This document shows, piece after piece, positions 12,641-25,491 of a DNA stretch of 64,000 nucleotides; the first letter of the stretch is position 1, and every line of letters begins with the position of its first letter. Source of the stretch: Alitta virens (lineage: Eukaryota > Annelida > Polychaeta > Phyllodocida > Nereididae). The stretch lies in NCBI GenBank assembly GCA_932294295.1, contig OW028584.1:34791969-34855968 (forward strand). The letters are read 5' to 3'. The position numbers and the translations under genes were made by a program. The notes beneath the pieces were generated by a model. That model did no database searches. It was not told the origin of the DNA and saw only the letters and a list, made by a program, of their open reading frames with translations.

Positions 12641-12724
12641 CAATCAACCTATTAATAAACCAATCAATCAATCAACCATCCATCCAATCAATCCATCCAA
12701 TCAATCAATCAATCAATTATACCT
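12640..12724 (+). repeat. AATC/ATCC tetranucleotide repeat
   Basis: Imperfect CAATCAATCAACCATCCATC runs. A similar short run lies at 12495-12540. Confidence 0.8.
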
Positions 12725-12837
12725 CGATAGCATTCCAAATCGTTTTAACATCGCCGCGATGTGGGCAATGTCAAAACGATGTTTTACCGACGGCGGCGGA
12801 TATAGAAACGACGCTGGCCCGATCTGGAATGCTATCT
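12725..12837. mobile_element. Palindromic MITE (AGATAGCATTCCAAAT family), copy 1
   Basis: The left end is GATAGCATTCCAAATC and the right end is its complement, GATCTGGAATGCTATC, around a palindromic core with TTTTAACATCG/CGATGTT arms. Four more copies lie at about 16969-17089, 31987-32105, 32249-32367 and 42799-42915. It has inserted between two relics of the signal exon. Confidence 0.85.
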
Positions 12838-12840
12838 GGG

Positions 12841-12935
12841 TAAGGCACAGATATCTCTTGCTGTCGTCTGGGTTTCTTCCGTTCCGATTATTCAGTCAAT
12901 TAATTCATAACTTGTTGAAATATTTACCAAATTCC
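12841..12935 (+). repeat. Decayed copy 2 of the signal-peptide exon
   Basis: CTCTTGCTGTCGTCTGGG then TTTCTTCCGTTC matches coding exon 1 almost base for base but lacks its ATG. It then shares AATTAATTCATAACTTGTTG-type sequence with copy 1, showing the duplications extended past the exon. Confidence 0.65.
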
Positions 12936-13001
12936 TTGTTTTTGTATTAATTTGTTTATTTAAAGATAAATTTACCAAATTATTTGTTATTCATCTAAGG
13001 A

Positions 13002-13137
13002 ATGGGGCGCAGACGATACCTCCTGCTGTCGTCTGGGTTTCTTCTGTTCCTCTCGGCTTTGACCATCACAATATTTTGGAATGAAGGAATCCAGGATGGC
13101 GCCTCCAAACGGATAAAAAGACAGACACAACAGCATG
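13002..13137 (+). CDS. vWA gene exon 1: signal peptide and furin-like site
   Basis: ATG at 13002 gives MGRRRYLLL followed by a hydrophobic core to about residue 25, so a signal peptide or signal anchor. The segment KRIKRQ near residues 37-42 fits a basic proprotein-convertase site. The donor is GTAAGA at 13138; the exon ends one base into a codon (phase 1). The start is fixed by the signal peptide and by the acceptor 2 nt upstream. Confidence 0.8.
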
Positions 13138-16100
13138 GTAAGATTATTTTTCTCAGATCTAATGTAATCTACTTGTAATTACGCGCAATTTTAGTGACAT
13201 AACGTGATGGAGGTACTCGGCTGAGTTTGCCATTACACCCTTGGCAGGCCTGTTCAAGCTTGAGCATTTTTCAGCTAGCTCCCTGGGGAGAATACACTAA
13301 GAGTGCCACCATTACTATACTTGCAAGCAAACCTTATTTAGTTGTTAAGTGCTTCAGAATCAATTTCAGTATTTAGCGAATAATTTGTATCTTTTTTTCT
13401 TTTTCTTTCTGATAGCTTGCAGAAACAGTGACCTGGTGTTTATGCTCGACTCTTCTGAGAACGTTGCCATGACGACCTGGCCCTCCATCCTGAGCTTTTT
13501 GACGAAGGTCCTTGATGACCTTTCCGAGAGCAAAGTGCTGGGCTGGGCCTCCGAGCAGCAGACTAGGGTAGGTCTTTCTTTTTATTTCATGAAGGTCATT
13601 ACAGTCCCTGTCCCATCACATGGGGTGTACTCATAATTGTATCCATGGTAATGACTGTGCATGGGCTCAAACACCATTCTCTGTTCCCTGTTCTGTTTAT
13701 ATTGTCACCACCCTATACTTTGTCCTGCCCTGCCCGCAAACATCGTTTGATTAAAGTTCTCAGCAATCGTAAACCAATTACTAAATCCTTCATCTCTAGA
13801 CCTGTTTGATTTAACACTTAAATGACAAATTTGGACTTTTTGGTTGATACTATGAGCAACTTCCAGGGCAATTACACCATCCCATTATCTTTACACCAAC
13901 TTTCATAGATGTCATGCTAGTTACCAAACGTACAAAATTCATAGCATTGGGGGAATATTAACGCAACATGGACCCATCCCCAGGCAATAGACAATCCCTT
14001 AGACAGCATTGACTATGATAAGATAACTTATGTACATGAACCTAGACGCAATGATACATAACAAAACTAACCTGAATGACAAATATGAACTTCAGAACAC
14101 TGTGATAAAAATACTTGACAAACATGCTCCTAAAAAGCAAAAACATATTAAAATAACTGATTTCCACTGTATGACTAAAAGACTCAGGAGAGCCATATTA
14201 ATACGGAAGCAATACAGAAATAAATGTAAAAAAGGCCATAAAATCACTATCAAGCAAGAAAGCATCAGGATATGATGAAATCCCAATTAAATTCATTAAA
14301 ATGACAAGCAGGCACATGATAAACCCAGTTATGCACATTTGCTAACCTATGCATACATGGCCAAATGTGCCATGTGCGTTTTCCATGCGTTTGGATAAAC
14401 GCATGGAAAACGCACATAGCACATTTTGCTATTAAGAACAGTCTACTTTACCACAGAAAATGAAAATGGCCAACGTAACTCCTGTATTAAAAAAAAAGAT
14501 AAATCAAACAAAGACAACTATAGATCCATCAGTCTATTACCAGCTTTTTCAAAAATCCTTGAAAAACTCTTATTTAACCAGACATATGAATATATGAAAT
14601 CACTGCTGCATGACTATTTATCAGGGTTAAGAAAGGGCTATGGAAGATATATTAGTAAGAATGATGCAGGACTGGCGCCAGGCCTTAGACACAGGACTAA
14701 CTGTGAGAATCATAGCAATAGACTTGTTGAAACCATTTGATTGTATGCCACATGGCCTTCTCCCTGCCAAATTTGAATGCATATGGCTTTAGTACACACT
14801 CGTGCAGATAACTTAAATCACACCTAGTCACCAGAAAACAAAGGGTGAAAATAGGAGACACTTTTTCATATTGGGTTACTAACATTGAAGGAGTGCCACA
14901 AGGACCAATATTAGGGCCTTCATTGTTTAATATATTTCTTAATGATTTGCTTTATGAAAATGTCCACTCAAAAATTTACAACTATGCAGATGATGACAAC
15001 CCAAGCTATACAAACCAAGACATCAACGTTATAAAATCAAAACTCAAAACAGACTATGAAAGTAATGAACTGTTTTCCCTCAAACTTCATGAAGGCAAAT
15101 GCAGATAAATTCCAGCTTATGTTCTTAAATCATCAACTTCAATTGGCATACTAGGTGTAGAATGTGACCGAAAGTTAAACTATAACTCTCATATAGATGT
15201 TATAAGTAATCAGACAAGCAAACAAATTAATGCTCTAAAAAGAATGAAACAATGCCTGAACCGACAATGTAAAACCATACTCTATAACAGCTACATAAGA
15301 GGTAACTTTAATGACTAGTTGTATGGATGTTCACGAACAAACAATTATAGACAAACTTGAAAAACAAATAAGAGAGCACTTCACTTTGTAGCAATAATAA
15401 TAACTCTTCCTATGTTATCCTCTGCATGCAAGAAAAACAGCTGAATATTCATAAAAGATGCATTAAATGTGTAGCTGTATTGAAGTTCAAAGTAAAATCA
15501 AGATTTAGCTTCATCATATATACACAGAGAATTGGCTTATAATGTAAGAGACAATGATAGTTTCACACTCCCAAACTTCAATTCAATAACCTACGGAAAG
15601 AAAAGCTTTAAGTAAGGTGCAAAATTATGGTCATATACCAGCTGAAATCAGAAGTTCTGTCTCACTCAGCAGCTTCAAATCTGCTATTACTAGCTGGCTA
15701 GGTGATGTCAATGATCTGAACAATATTTCAATTTAGCGTAAAATATTCATGTAATAGGTGCTGTTGTTTAACCAACACTGGTGCTACACTCCAAAGACAC
15801 TGTATTCAACCTTGGTGCTGAAACTGTAGAGCCATGTGACATTATTGATAATGGACAATAGTAGATGCTCTCTTTATTTTACTTTATTTTAAATATTGTC
15901 TTCTTTTAACTATATTGTTCTTGTAGAGTAGGTCGTACAGAAGCGTAATGCTTGAGTCATTATTTTGTCATGATTGTATTTTAATTGTATGTATTATTTT
16001 GAACCCGATCAAAAGCGACATTAAATAAAATTTTACAATTACTCTTTACTATTTTATGGGGTTCGACACGTCTGATTTCACCCTCTGTTCCATAAACACC

Positions 16101-19100
16101 ATATTTACTAAATTAGTAAACCTGACATTTTTCAGATGAGTTTAGCAACATACGGGGACTCTGTTTCCGACTTCATGCCCTTCAATCGCTACTCCGACCT
16201 CAGAGGAAGTGCTCTGACGTCAGCATTACGTTATAACGTCATCAACACTCCAAAAATTGGCGGGAAACCTGACCTGGAGGCTGCACTCAAGTTCATACTG
16301 GCAGAAAGGTTTTCACCAATAACTTGTAAGTGTATTAACTTATTAACCTGTACTAGCCTATCACACCACATTTTGAAACACAATGCAAAAACTCTTGGCA
16401 CCAGCATATGAATAGAAAGCTGTAGCCACCTATAGCTATAACTGGCTAAAGCCAGCCGCTTTTGTCTACTCCTAGCTTTTAGCTGTTTACACCTACTGTC
16501 ACTGAAAAAATACAAACCTTAGTAAATGCAATAAATTTTTCTAGACATCATGTACTTTTATATCTCACTTTGAGTAGCCAGCTATAGCCAGACATTTCCG
16601 TTCAGTGGAAGGTAGCATCATATGGCAGAAGTTGTCTAGCTTTATTTAGGTTTAATCTGACAGGCCATTTTTAATGAAACTAACTGAATATATTATTTCA
16701 AACTCCATTGTTTTAACATAGGTGAAAATATTAATTAGCAAATGAAATTAAGTAAATCTGAAATATCAGGAAAGTCAAAATGTGGAACAGTCAATTTGTA
16801 TTTAAAGTGTCTTTCAATTCCCTCACAACGGAAAGGATCGCTTGATCTCCGTCTGTCAGGTCTGTCCCATCATTCATCTTTCTCTCAAAGAAAGATTTAT
16901 TTACGCAAATAATCGAGTCGATGTCACTGCTACCATAACAGAAGTCTGAAAATTGAACTTGAAAATCCCAAATAGCATTCCAAATCGGGCCAGCGTCGTT
17001 TCTATATAGGCCACCGTCGGTACAGCATCATTTTGACGACGTTGCCAACGTCGCACCAACGCTGAAACAATTTGGAATGCTGTCTGGGATGCAGTGGATT
17101 TATCAATCCAGAGTGCATTCCGAGTCCGAATCCTCTCTTCATATATGCCTGACAAATCCATAACTTCTTAGGCCTGAAAAAACAATAACTTCTAATACTA
17201 AATGGTCATTAGTGGTAAAAAAGATAGGCCGGGCCTCTGTCCACCACCCACCGGTGAAACTGAACACAAAGTAGTAGAATAAGGTCTGGTAGTAACAGTT
17301 TTAGTATTATTGTCACTTTGTGTGTGATTATTGGGGGAGATGTCAACGCCAGCAATCGCTAAAACCTTTTATTTGTTACTTACCATCTCATGCAGCAAAG
17401 GCCAGGATAGTGTTCCTCATAACATCAGGAGTTGATGACGTCACTGCTGACATGAAGCAATTAGCCAATGAGATCCGTGCTGATGACGTCACCTTGTGTG
17501 TGATTGGTGTCGGGGGAGGCATCGATGCAACCCGTCTGATGGCGCTGACCAATCATCCGGGTCTCATCTTCATATTTGATGACGTCACAGAGATGGTTGA
17601 TGAGGCTGCCAATATGCTCTCTGCTGTCTGTCACTATGGTGGGTGCATTCTCCATAATAATTATTATGTAATTTATATAAGGCTCATGTAATTATTAGGC
17701 TCATATTAGCCATATATACCATTTGCAAGATAGCTTGCCTTTCAATTATTTTTTCTCCAATTTATATCGTAATTAATGCAAAAACATTTTGAGTAATAGG
17801 GTTACTGTATACATGTGATGTATGTCTGATGGTATATATAAAATATACTGGAAGTAGTTAGCACGCATGTATATATATTTAACAAATTTATGTAAGCAAA
17901 ATTTAATGCTCATATTACCGTGCTATTGTTCAGCAACTGGGACCATGGATATGTAGATAATTTAATGATAATGTATACTTTTAACTATTATACCATGTAT
18001 ATATATATTTGAATAAAGAAATAGTGAGTAGAAGTAGACGTAGTACATTTTTTTATTTCTGTTTTTTTTTTTTTGACAAATGTATCATGTATGATATTAC
18101 TGTGTCAATAAAAGCATACATATATAGTAATACCAATCAGTTCAATATTTTAGTACTTTTAGCTATTAATAAGCCAATATAGAAAACAATGAAATATAGA
18201 ATATGCTTGCCTTGCAGCCCAGCCTTCCAGTGACCAACCTGTCAATGCACTCAATGACCTAGTGCAATTTCCAACGGTCATTGGCCAGTTTTCTGATGCT
18301 TTGTTTGGGCTAACAATGGACAATGTGGACGGGTAAGTTACAAATAATTATCTCCCCTTATCTTATCTCATCTCATCTCTTATCTCACCTTATCTTAGCT
18401 TATCTTTGCTAGTCTTATCTTATCTTATCTTTGCTAATCTTATCTTATCTTATCGTTGCTAATCTTATCTTATCTTATCTTATTTATCTTATCTATTGTG
18501 TCTTTTGATAACATAGACAACACACACACAACAATTTGCTTCTTACAAAGAATTTAATTCATCAACCCTGCCAATTACATGTGGAGTACCACAGGGATCC
18601 ATCTTGGGGCCACTGCTATCTATATTAATTTTTTTGATACATGACGTGTGATATATCATCCAAAGTTCTTCTGATGTTATTGCTGATGATTCCAACTAAT
18701 TGTTGAGAAAAATACATAAATGAAATTATTGATACTGTAAATGAAGTATATGAATGTGGCAGTCAGTCTAGATAAATAAAGGTCCTACCTATTTCCTGTT
18801 TAAAGCAGTAACTCTACCCATTTTAATACATTATAAGTTAATTATGCATACCTGGTACTTTCAGCAAAACACTGCAAGGCTACAAGACGACTGGGTCCCT
18901 CAACGCTAATGGTCAACTGGTCAGCGGGGTGTCCAACAGGGCTCTGCGCTTTGACGGACAATCCCAATGGCTCTCAATCCCTTTGAACGATGACTGCCCA
19001 AGTGACTTACTACAGTGCCCTGGGGGCATAACTGTTGCTTTCTGGGTGCTCATGGGATCCAAGATGGCCACCGAAAGGGACAAGCTGCATGTGCTCTCTG

Positions 19101-22100
19101 TTGCAGGAGGTCAAAATAACCAAATGAGTGTTTTCAAAGATCAGACAGGATTGCAGGTATGGGTTAGCTTGTGGGAATATTTCAATATAAAATGAAGTCG
19201 CCATTTATAAATAGCCCTTACAAGGATAAACGCATGGAAAACGCATGGTTTTTAACTAATTATAATGAGGCAAAAACCATGCGTTTTCCAAACGCACGTG
19301 GCACAACTGGCCATGTAGTAGAGAAATTGGGAAGGTTAGATTATATTATTTTTCGGATTTTATCAGTACATTTGACTTTTGACCAACTGGCATGTATAAT
19401 TTTCCCATTACTACACAGTAATAGCTGCGTGCTAACTACTTCCAGTATATTTTATATATACCATAAACCTCATCACAAACATCTTCATCTGCCATCACAT
19501 GCAATATTCTTTATGTCAATCAAATTCATTATTTTGACCTTTCTATTATATCTATTATTATTGATTTATTTAATTTGCTTATTACCTTCCTTTCTTTTTT
19601 TTAATTGCTTGTTACCACTTGCTATTCTGATTATGATACGATATTTATCTTTTGTGTAATGCAGCTGTTTGCTGTTTAATATTGTTTCTTTCGTTTTCCC
19701 CAACTTAAACTGTAATTATTATATATTTTTTTTCAATAAGGGTTATTGCAACACAGACTCCTAAGTCTCTGCAAATTTCCCTAAGCAAGATATACCTAAG
19801 TTATAAATATATATATATGAATAGTAATTGCATTGCTTGAAAATAAACAAATCTATCTGTTTAATTTATCTTACTTTATTCTGCCAAGATGCACTTAAAG
19901 GGAAAATACACTTTGAAATCTGTTTATTTCAGGTCATGCTGTCCATGAACAATGTGAATTGGGGTCCAGTGACGATACCCTTCAAAGAGGAATCCTGGAA
20001 TCACTTGGTCATCACCTGGTATCCTTTGTCTGGTGAGTCAAGTTTTTCAATTGAAAATATTAAATAAACTATGAAAACTGATAAGGGTTACCCAGAAGGA
20101 CATTGTCAAAGCAAAGTGTGTTCAGAATACAGTTCTTGGTGTTGAACTTGATATTGTCAAAGTGATTTAGTTTAAGGTGGCAACGTAGGAATGGTCTTCA
20201 TCTTAATATTTGTCTTTGTCTGTCTGTCTGGTTATAATTAAAAAAATTATTTATGTAATGAAGGCTTATACTGACAGGTTTATCTTCAATTACCCCAGCA
20301 AAGTCTATAGGCCATAAAAAACTGGAAGTAATTTGTTGTTTATAGTTCATGATCTTACATCAATTGTTATTTTCTGTAACAGTTATCTTATTCAATTTAA
20401 TTTTAGAACTGGTGGTGTACGTAAATGGCACTAAAGTCAACTCGGGGTACGGGACACAAAAAATGGTGTCTGGTAGTTCTGCGGTCGATGCTCGTAAGCT
20501 GTTTTTCGGAAGACCGAGCTCGACGCAATACTCAACGAGCAATCTTGGAAACTTCGATCTGGATGAATTTTACTTGTGGACTGAAAGAAAGGACGAAAGT
20601 TTTGTGCAGAGTCTCCACCAACAATATGCAGGTCACTCATGAAATTATTAAAAAATATATAAGAATATAAGTTTGATTCTTGAGAAATCCATCTTGATGA
20701 CAAGTTAAAATGTTCATTGTATTTACTGTGTATTTGTTTTAACAGCAAGAGCCAGGAATGTGGTTGTCCCTCAGGTAGCAGGTAGGTTCCGAACACCAAA
20801 ATCTTTAGTATATGTTTATATTTATTTATTTATTAATCTTAATTGCAGACACACACACATACTTTAATTACAGTATATGGGGGTCCATATCCTTCTAATA
20901 ACTACCTAACTACTGAGTATTATTGTATGGCACTGTAAAAACGAATTCACAAAACAACAGTACAAAGCAACTCAACTGCTCATCCAATACAAATATAACA
21001 ATGACTCCCAATGTCTTCTAATGTAAGAATGCCAAAAGGTGTCACTACTAGTATCATTCATAATAATACTATTTTCAGACCTGTTGATCCTTTCACTAAA
21101 TTTATAGACAAGATTTCTAATAACTGCTTCAAAGGTGCTAACTCTAAGATCAGTGAAGTTGGCTACCCGAACCTAGCTACCTGACAGCTACCCGGCAGCT
21201 ACCTGAAGGTGTAAAGTTAGCTACCCGAACCCAGCTACCTGACAGCTACCTGGCAGCTACCCGAACTTTCCATGTATATAACTCAATAACAGTTGAGTGT
21301 AATTTTTCCGTTTTTGCGCCAAAAGATACTTAGGGCAAAGGTTTACGTTCTAGAATTTTTTCGGAATTTTCCGAGCACGTCGAAGATGTGATATATCAAA
21401 ATAATTGAAAAAATTACGTTTTTTACCGTAACGCAAACGGTAGCTTTTTGGAGTGTCCGGTTGAGAAAGCGCCGGTAGAAAACAAAAATTAACTTTTGTG
21501 TCTAACTTTTAGCATAGACAAAACTAGTCTTTACAACCCTTAAAAGGGTCAAATTCATTAGTACTTTCGGGTAGCTGCCAGGTAGCTGGAATTTGGCTCG
21601 CCCCTTTTTTGCCACCCTCTCGTAAACGGTTTCACGGATCTTTACCGTTTTTGACACAAAGATACATTGGGCAAAGGTCTACATATTAGAATTTTTCCTG
21701 AATTTTCCGAAGTGTCAAGGCTCTGAAATATCAAAAAAACTCAAAAACAACCTCTTTTGCCGTAGCTGCCATTGTAAATTTACCGGTTGACCGGTTGGGA
21801 CAGTACCGGTAAAAAACAAAAATTAACTTTTGTATCTAACTTTTGCAATATGTAAAACTGACCTGTGCACCCGTTAAGTGGGTGTAATTACGCCTTAGAT
21901 TCGGGTAGCTGCCAGGTAGCTAGCTTCGCTATCGCATATTCCTCGAAAACGGTCAAACGTGATTTTTCCGTTTTTGCGCCAAAAGGTACTTAGGGCAAAG
22001 GTTTACTTTCTAGAATTTTTTCGGAATTTTCCGAGCATGTCGAAGATGTGATAAATCAAAATAATTGAAAAAATGACGTTTTTTACCGTAACGCAAACGG

Positions 22101-25100
22101 TACCTTTTTGGAGTGTCCGGTTGAGAAAGCGCCGGTAGAAAACAAAAATTAACTTTTGTGTCTAACTTTTAGCATAGACAAAACTAGTCTTTGCAACCCT
22201 TAAAGGGGTCAAATTCATTAGTACTTTCGGGTAGCTGCCAGGTAGCTGGAATTTGGCTCGCCTCTTTTTTGCCACCCTCTCGTAAACGGTTTCACGGATC
22301 TTTACCGTTTTTGACACAAAGATACATTTGGCATAGGCCTACATTTTAGAATTTTTCCAGAATTTTCAGAAGGGTTACAGCTTTGAAATTAAAAAAAAAC
22401 TAAAAAATGACCTCTTTTGCCGTAGCTGCGATTGTAAATTTACCGGTTGACCGGTTGGGACAGTACCGGTAAAAAACAAAAATTAACTTTTGTATGTAAC
22501 TTTTGCAATATGTAAAACTGACCTGTGCACCCGTTAAGTGGGTGTAATTAGGCCTTAGATTCGGGTAGCTGCCAGGTAGCTAGCTTCGCTATCGCATATT
22601 CCTCGAAAACGGTCAAACGTGATTTTTCCGTTTTTGCGCCAAGAGATACTTAGGGCAAAGGTTTACGTTCTAGAATTTTTTCGGAATTTTCCGAGCGCGT
22701 CGAAGATGTGATAAATCAAAATAATTGAAAAAATGACGTTTTTTACGGTAACGCAAACGGTACCTTTTTGGAGTGTCCGGTTGAGAAAGCGCCGGTAGAA
22801 AACAAAAATTAACTTTTGTGTCTAACTTTTAGCATAGACAAAACTAGTCTTTGCAACCCTTAAAGGGGTCAAATTCATTAGTACTTTCGGGTAGCTGCCA
22901 GGTAGCTGGAATTTGGCTCGCCTCTTTTTTGCCACCCTCTCGTAAACGGTTTCACGGATCCTTACCGTTTTTGACACAAAGATACATTTGGCATAGGTCT
23001 ACATTTTAGAATTTTTCCAGAATTTTCCAAAGGGTTACGGCTCTGAAATATCAAAAAAACTAAAAAACAACCTCTTTTGCCGTAGCTGCGATTGTAAATT
23101 TACCGGTTGACCGGTTGGGACAGTACCGGTAAAAAACAAAAATTAACTTTTGTATCTAACTTTTGCAATATGTAAAACTGACCTGTACACCCGTTAAGTG
23201 GGTGTAATTAGGCCTTAGATTCGGGTAGCTGCCAGGTAGCTAGCTTCGCTATCGCATATTCCTTGAAAACGGTCAAACGTGATTTTTCCGTTTTTGCGCC
23301 AAAAGGTACTTAGGGCAAAGGTTTACGTTCTATAATTTTTTCGGAATTTTCCGAGCACGTCGAAGATGTGATATATCAAAATAATTGAAAAAATGACGTT
23401 TTTTACCGTAACGCAAACGGTAGCTTTTTGGAGTGTCCGGTTGAGAAAGCGCCGGTAGAAAACAAAAATTAACTTTTGTGTCTAACTTTTAGCATAGACA
23501 AAACTAGTCTTTGCAACCCTTAAAGGGGTCAAATTCATTAGTACTTTCGGGTAGCTGCCAGGTAGCTGGAATTTGGCTCGCCTCTTTTTTGCCACCCTCT
23601 CGTAAACGGTTTCACGGATCCTTACCGTTTTTGACACAAAGATACATTTGGCATAGGTCTACATGTTAGAATTTTTCCAGAATTTTCCAAAGGGTTACGG
23701 CTCTGAAATATCAAAAAAACTAAAAAACAACCTCTTTTGCCGTAGCTGCGATTGTAAATTTACCGGTTGACCGGTTGGGACAGTACCGGTAAAAAACAAA
23801 AATTAACTTTTGTATCTAACTTTTGCAATATGTAAAACTGACCTGTACACCCGTTAAGTGGGTGTAATTAGGCCTTAGATTCGGGTAGCTGCCAGGTAGC
23901 TAGCTTCGCTATCGCATATTCCTTGAAAACGGTCAAACGTGATTTTTCCGTTTTTGCACCAAAAGGTACTTAGGGCAAAGGTTTACGTTCTAGAATTTTT
24001 TCGGAATTTTCCGAGCACGTCGAAGATGTGATATATCAAAATAATTGAAAAAATGACGTTTTTTACCGTAACGCAAACGGTAGCTTTTTGGAGTGTCCGG
24101 TTGAGAAAGCGCCGGTAGAAAACAAAAATTAACTTTTGTGTCTAACTTGTAGCGTACACAGAACTGCTCCACTCTCTTTCATATTCATACTCTGGTTAAT
24201 ATATTTTTTCCTACATCTTGATGCATTGTGTAGTTCTGCAGTCACTGTAAGTAAAGAGGTTTTTTTATGACAGTTTTTTTCACAGACAATTAGAAAAGCC
24301 ATAATGAAAATTTATTTATTTTCTGGATTTTCTTTTGTGTGAAAAGTAAGAAAAGCCAAATTCGATCTGATGCATAAGACTTTAGCTCCCCTGGTGGATG
24401 CATTTGGTAACTGCTACCTTTGGTACCTTAAAAATTCTAAATTATTTTCATCATCTTAATTATAGAATGCTAATGCAAGTATGAACTTTTAGAAACACAT
24501 TTAAATGCAAATGTATTTGCTTTTTTCAAATGTAATACACCTAAAAAAAGTATCAAGATATATAACAATTATTTTTAAATTAAAGATTTAAAAATGGAAG
24601 TGGCCAACTATAGTGATGATTAGGAATTTCCACTGTATTATATTATTATATTATCCCTCTATAATCAAATCATTGTGGTAAAGACGCTTATGTAATATTC
24701 TCACTCATTCATTATAAATGCCAATGTTGCAGTGAACAAAATGTTATGTTTAGGTAATGTTTAACAATATTTATTTATTGTGTAGTAGTCAAGTATTGCA
24801 CCTGATATTTTACTCAGTTTCACTGGGTGATTAAACAAAGACCACATGTTTGGCAAAATAGAGGTCTAAATCTAGGACATTTTCTAGGTCAACAATAGTC
24901 AATTAAATGTACTGTTTTGCTGAGCCCCTATTGTTAGGAAATACATAAGAAAGGGTGACAGTCAGTAGAAGGGAAATTCCTCTTCTCTATTGTGTTCAGA
25001 TTTAGCATGACTAAATTGACCTTTGAAAAAATAGCTTAAGAATTATAATTTTAATAGTAGTTATTTAACCTCTTTGTACAGACAGAAATTGCATCAAAAC

Positions 25101-25451
25101 ATACCATAAAATAGTTAAAATCTACGATGGCTGGGTTAAGACATGCACGCTTTATTTTTTATTTTGTGGGAATGAAATAGTATTTCGTACTCACGGAAAA
25201 TACGTTAAACTGTTGCTGATATATGGCCAGAAGAATTACTCAGTCTAAGTAAGTTGACCTGCATTCAATAGTCAATGATAGAATAACATATATAACACAT
25301 TGTACAAGTGGTGTCAGTTGTTGCCCCTAATCTGAGTCTAATACCAAGGCAGATAGACAGACAGACAGACAGACAGATAGATAGATAGATAGATGGATAG
25401 ATGGATAGATAGACAGATAGGTAGATTGATTGATTGATTGATTGATAAAGA

Positions 25452-25491
<40 letters not shown>

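Noticed and set aside
16308..16310. GT at 16309 as donor of vWA-1 exon 2
   Set aside because: It would put exon 17396-17638 out of frame; the GTAAGT at 16326 keeps frame and matches consensus.
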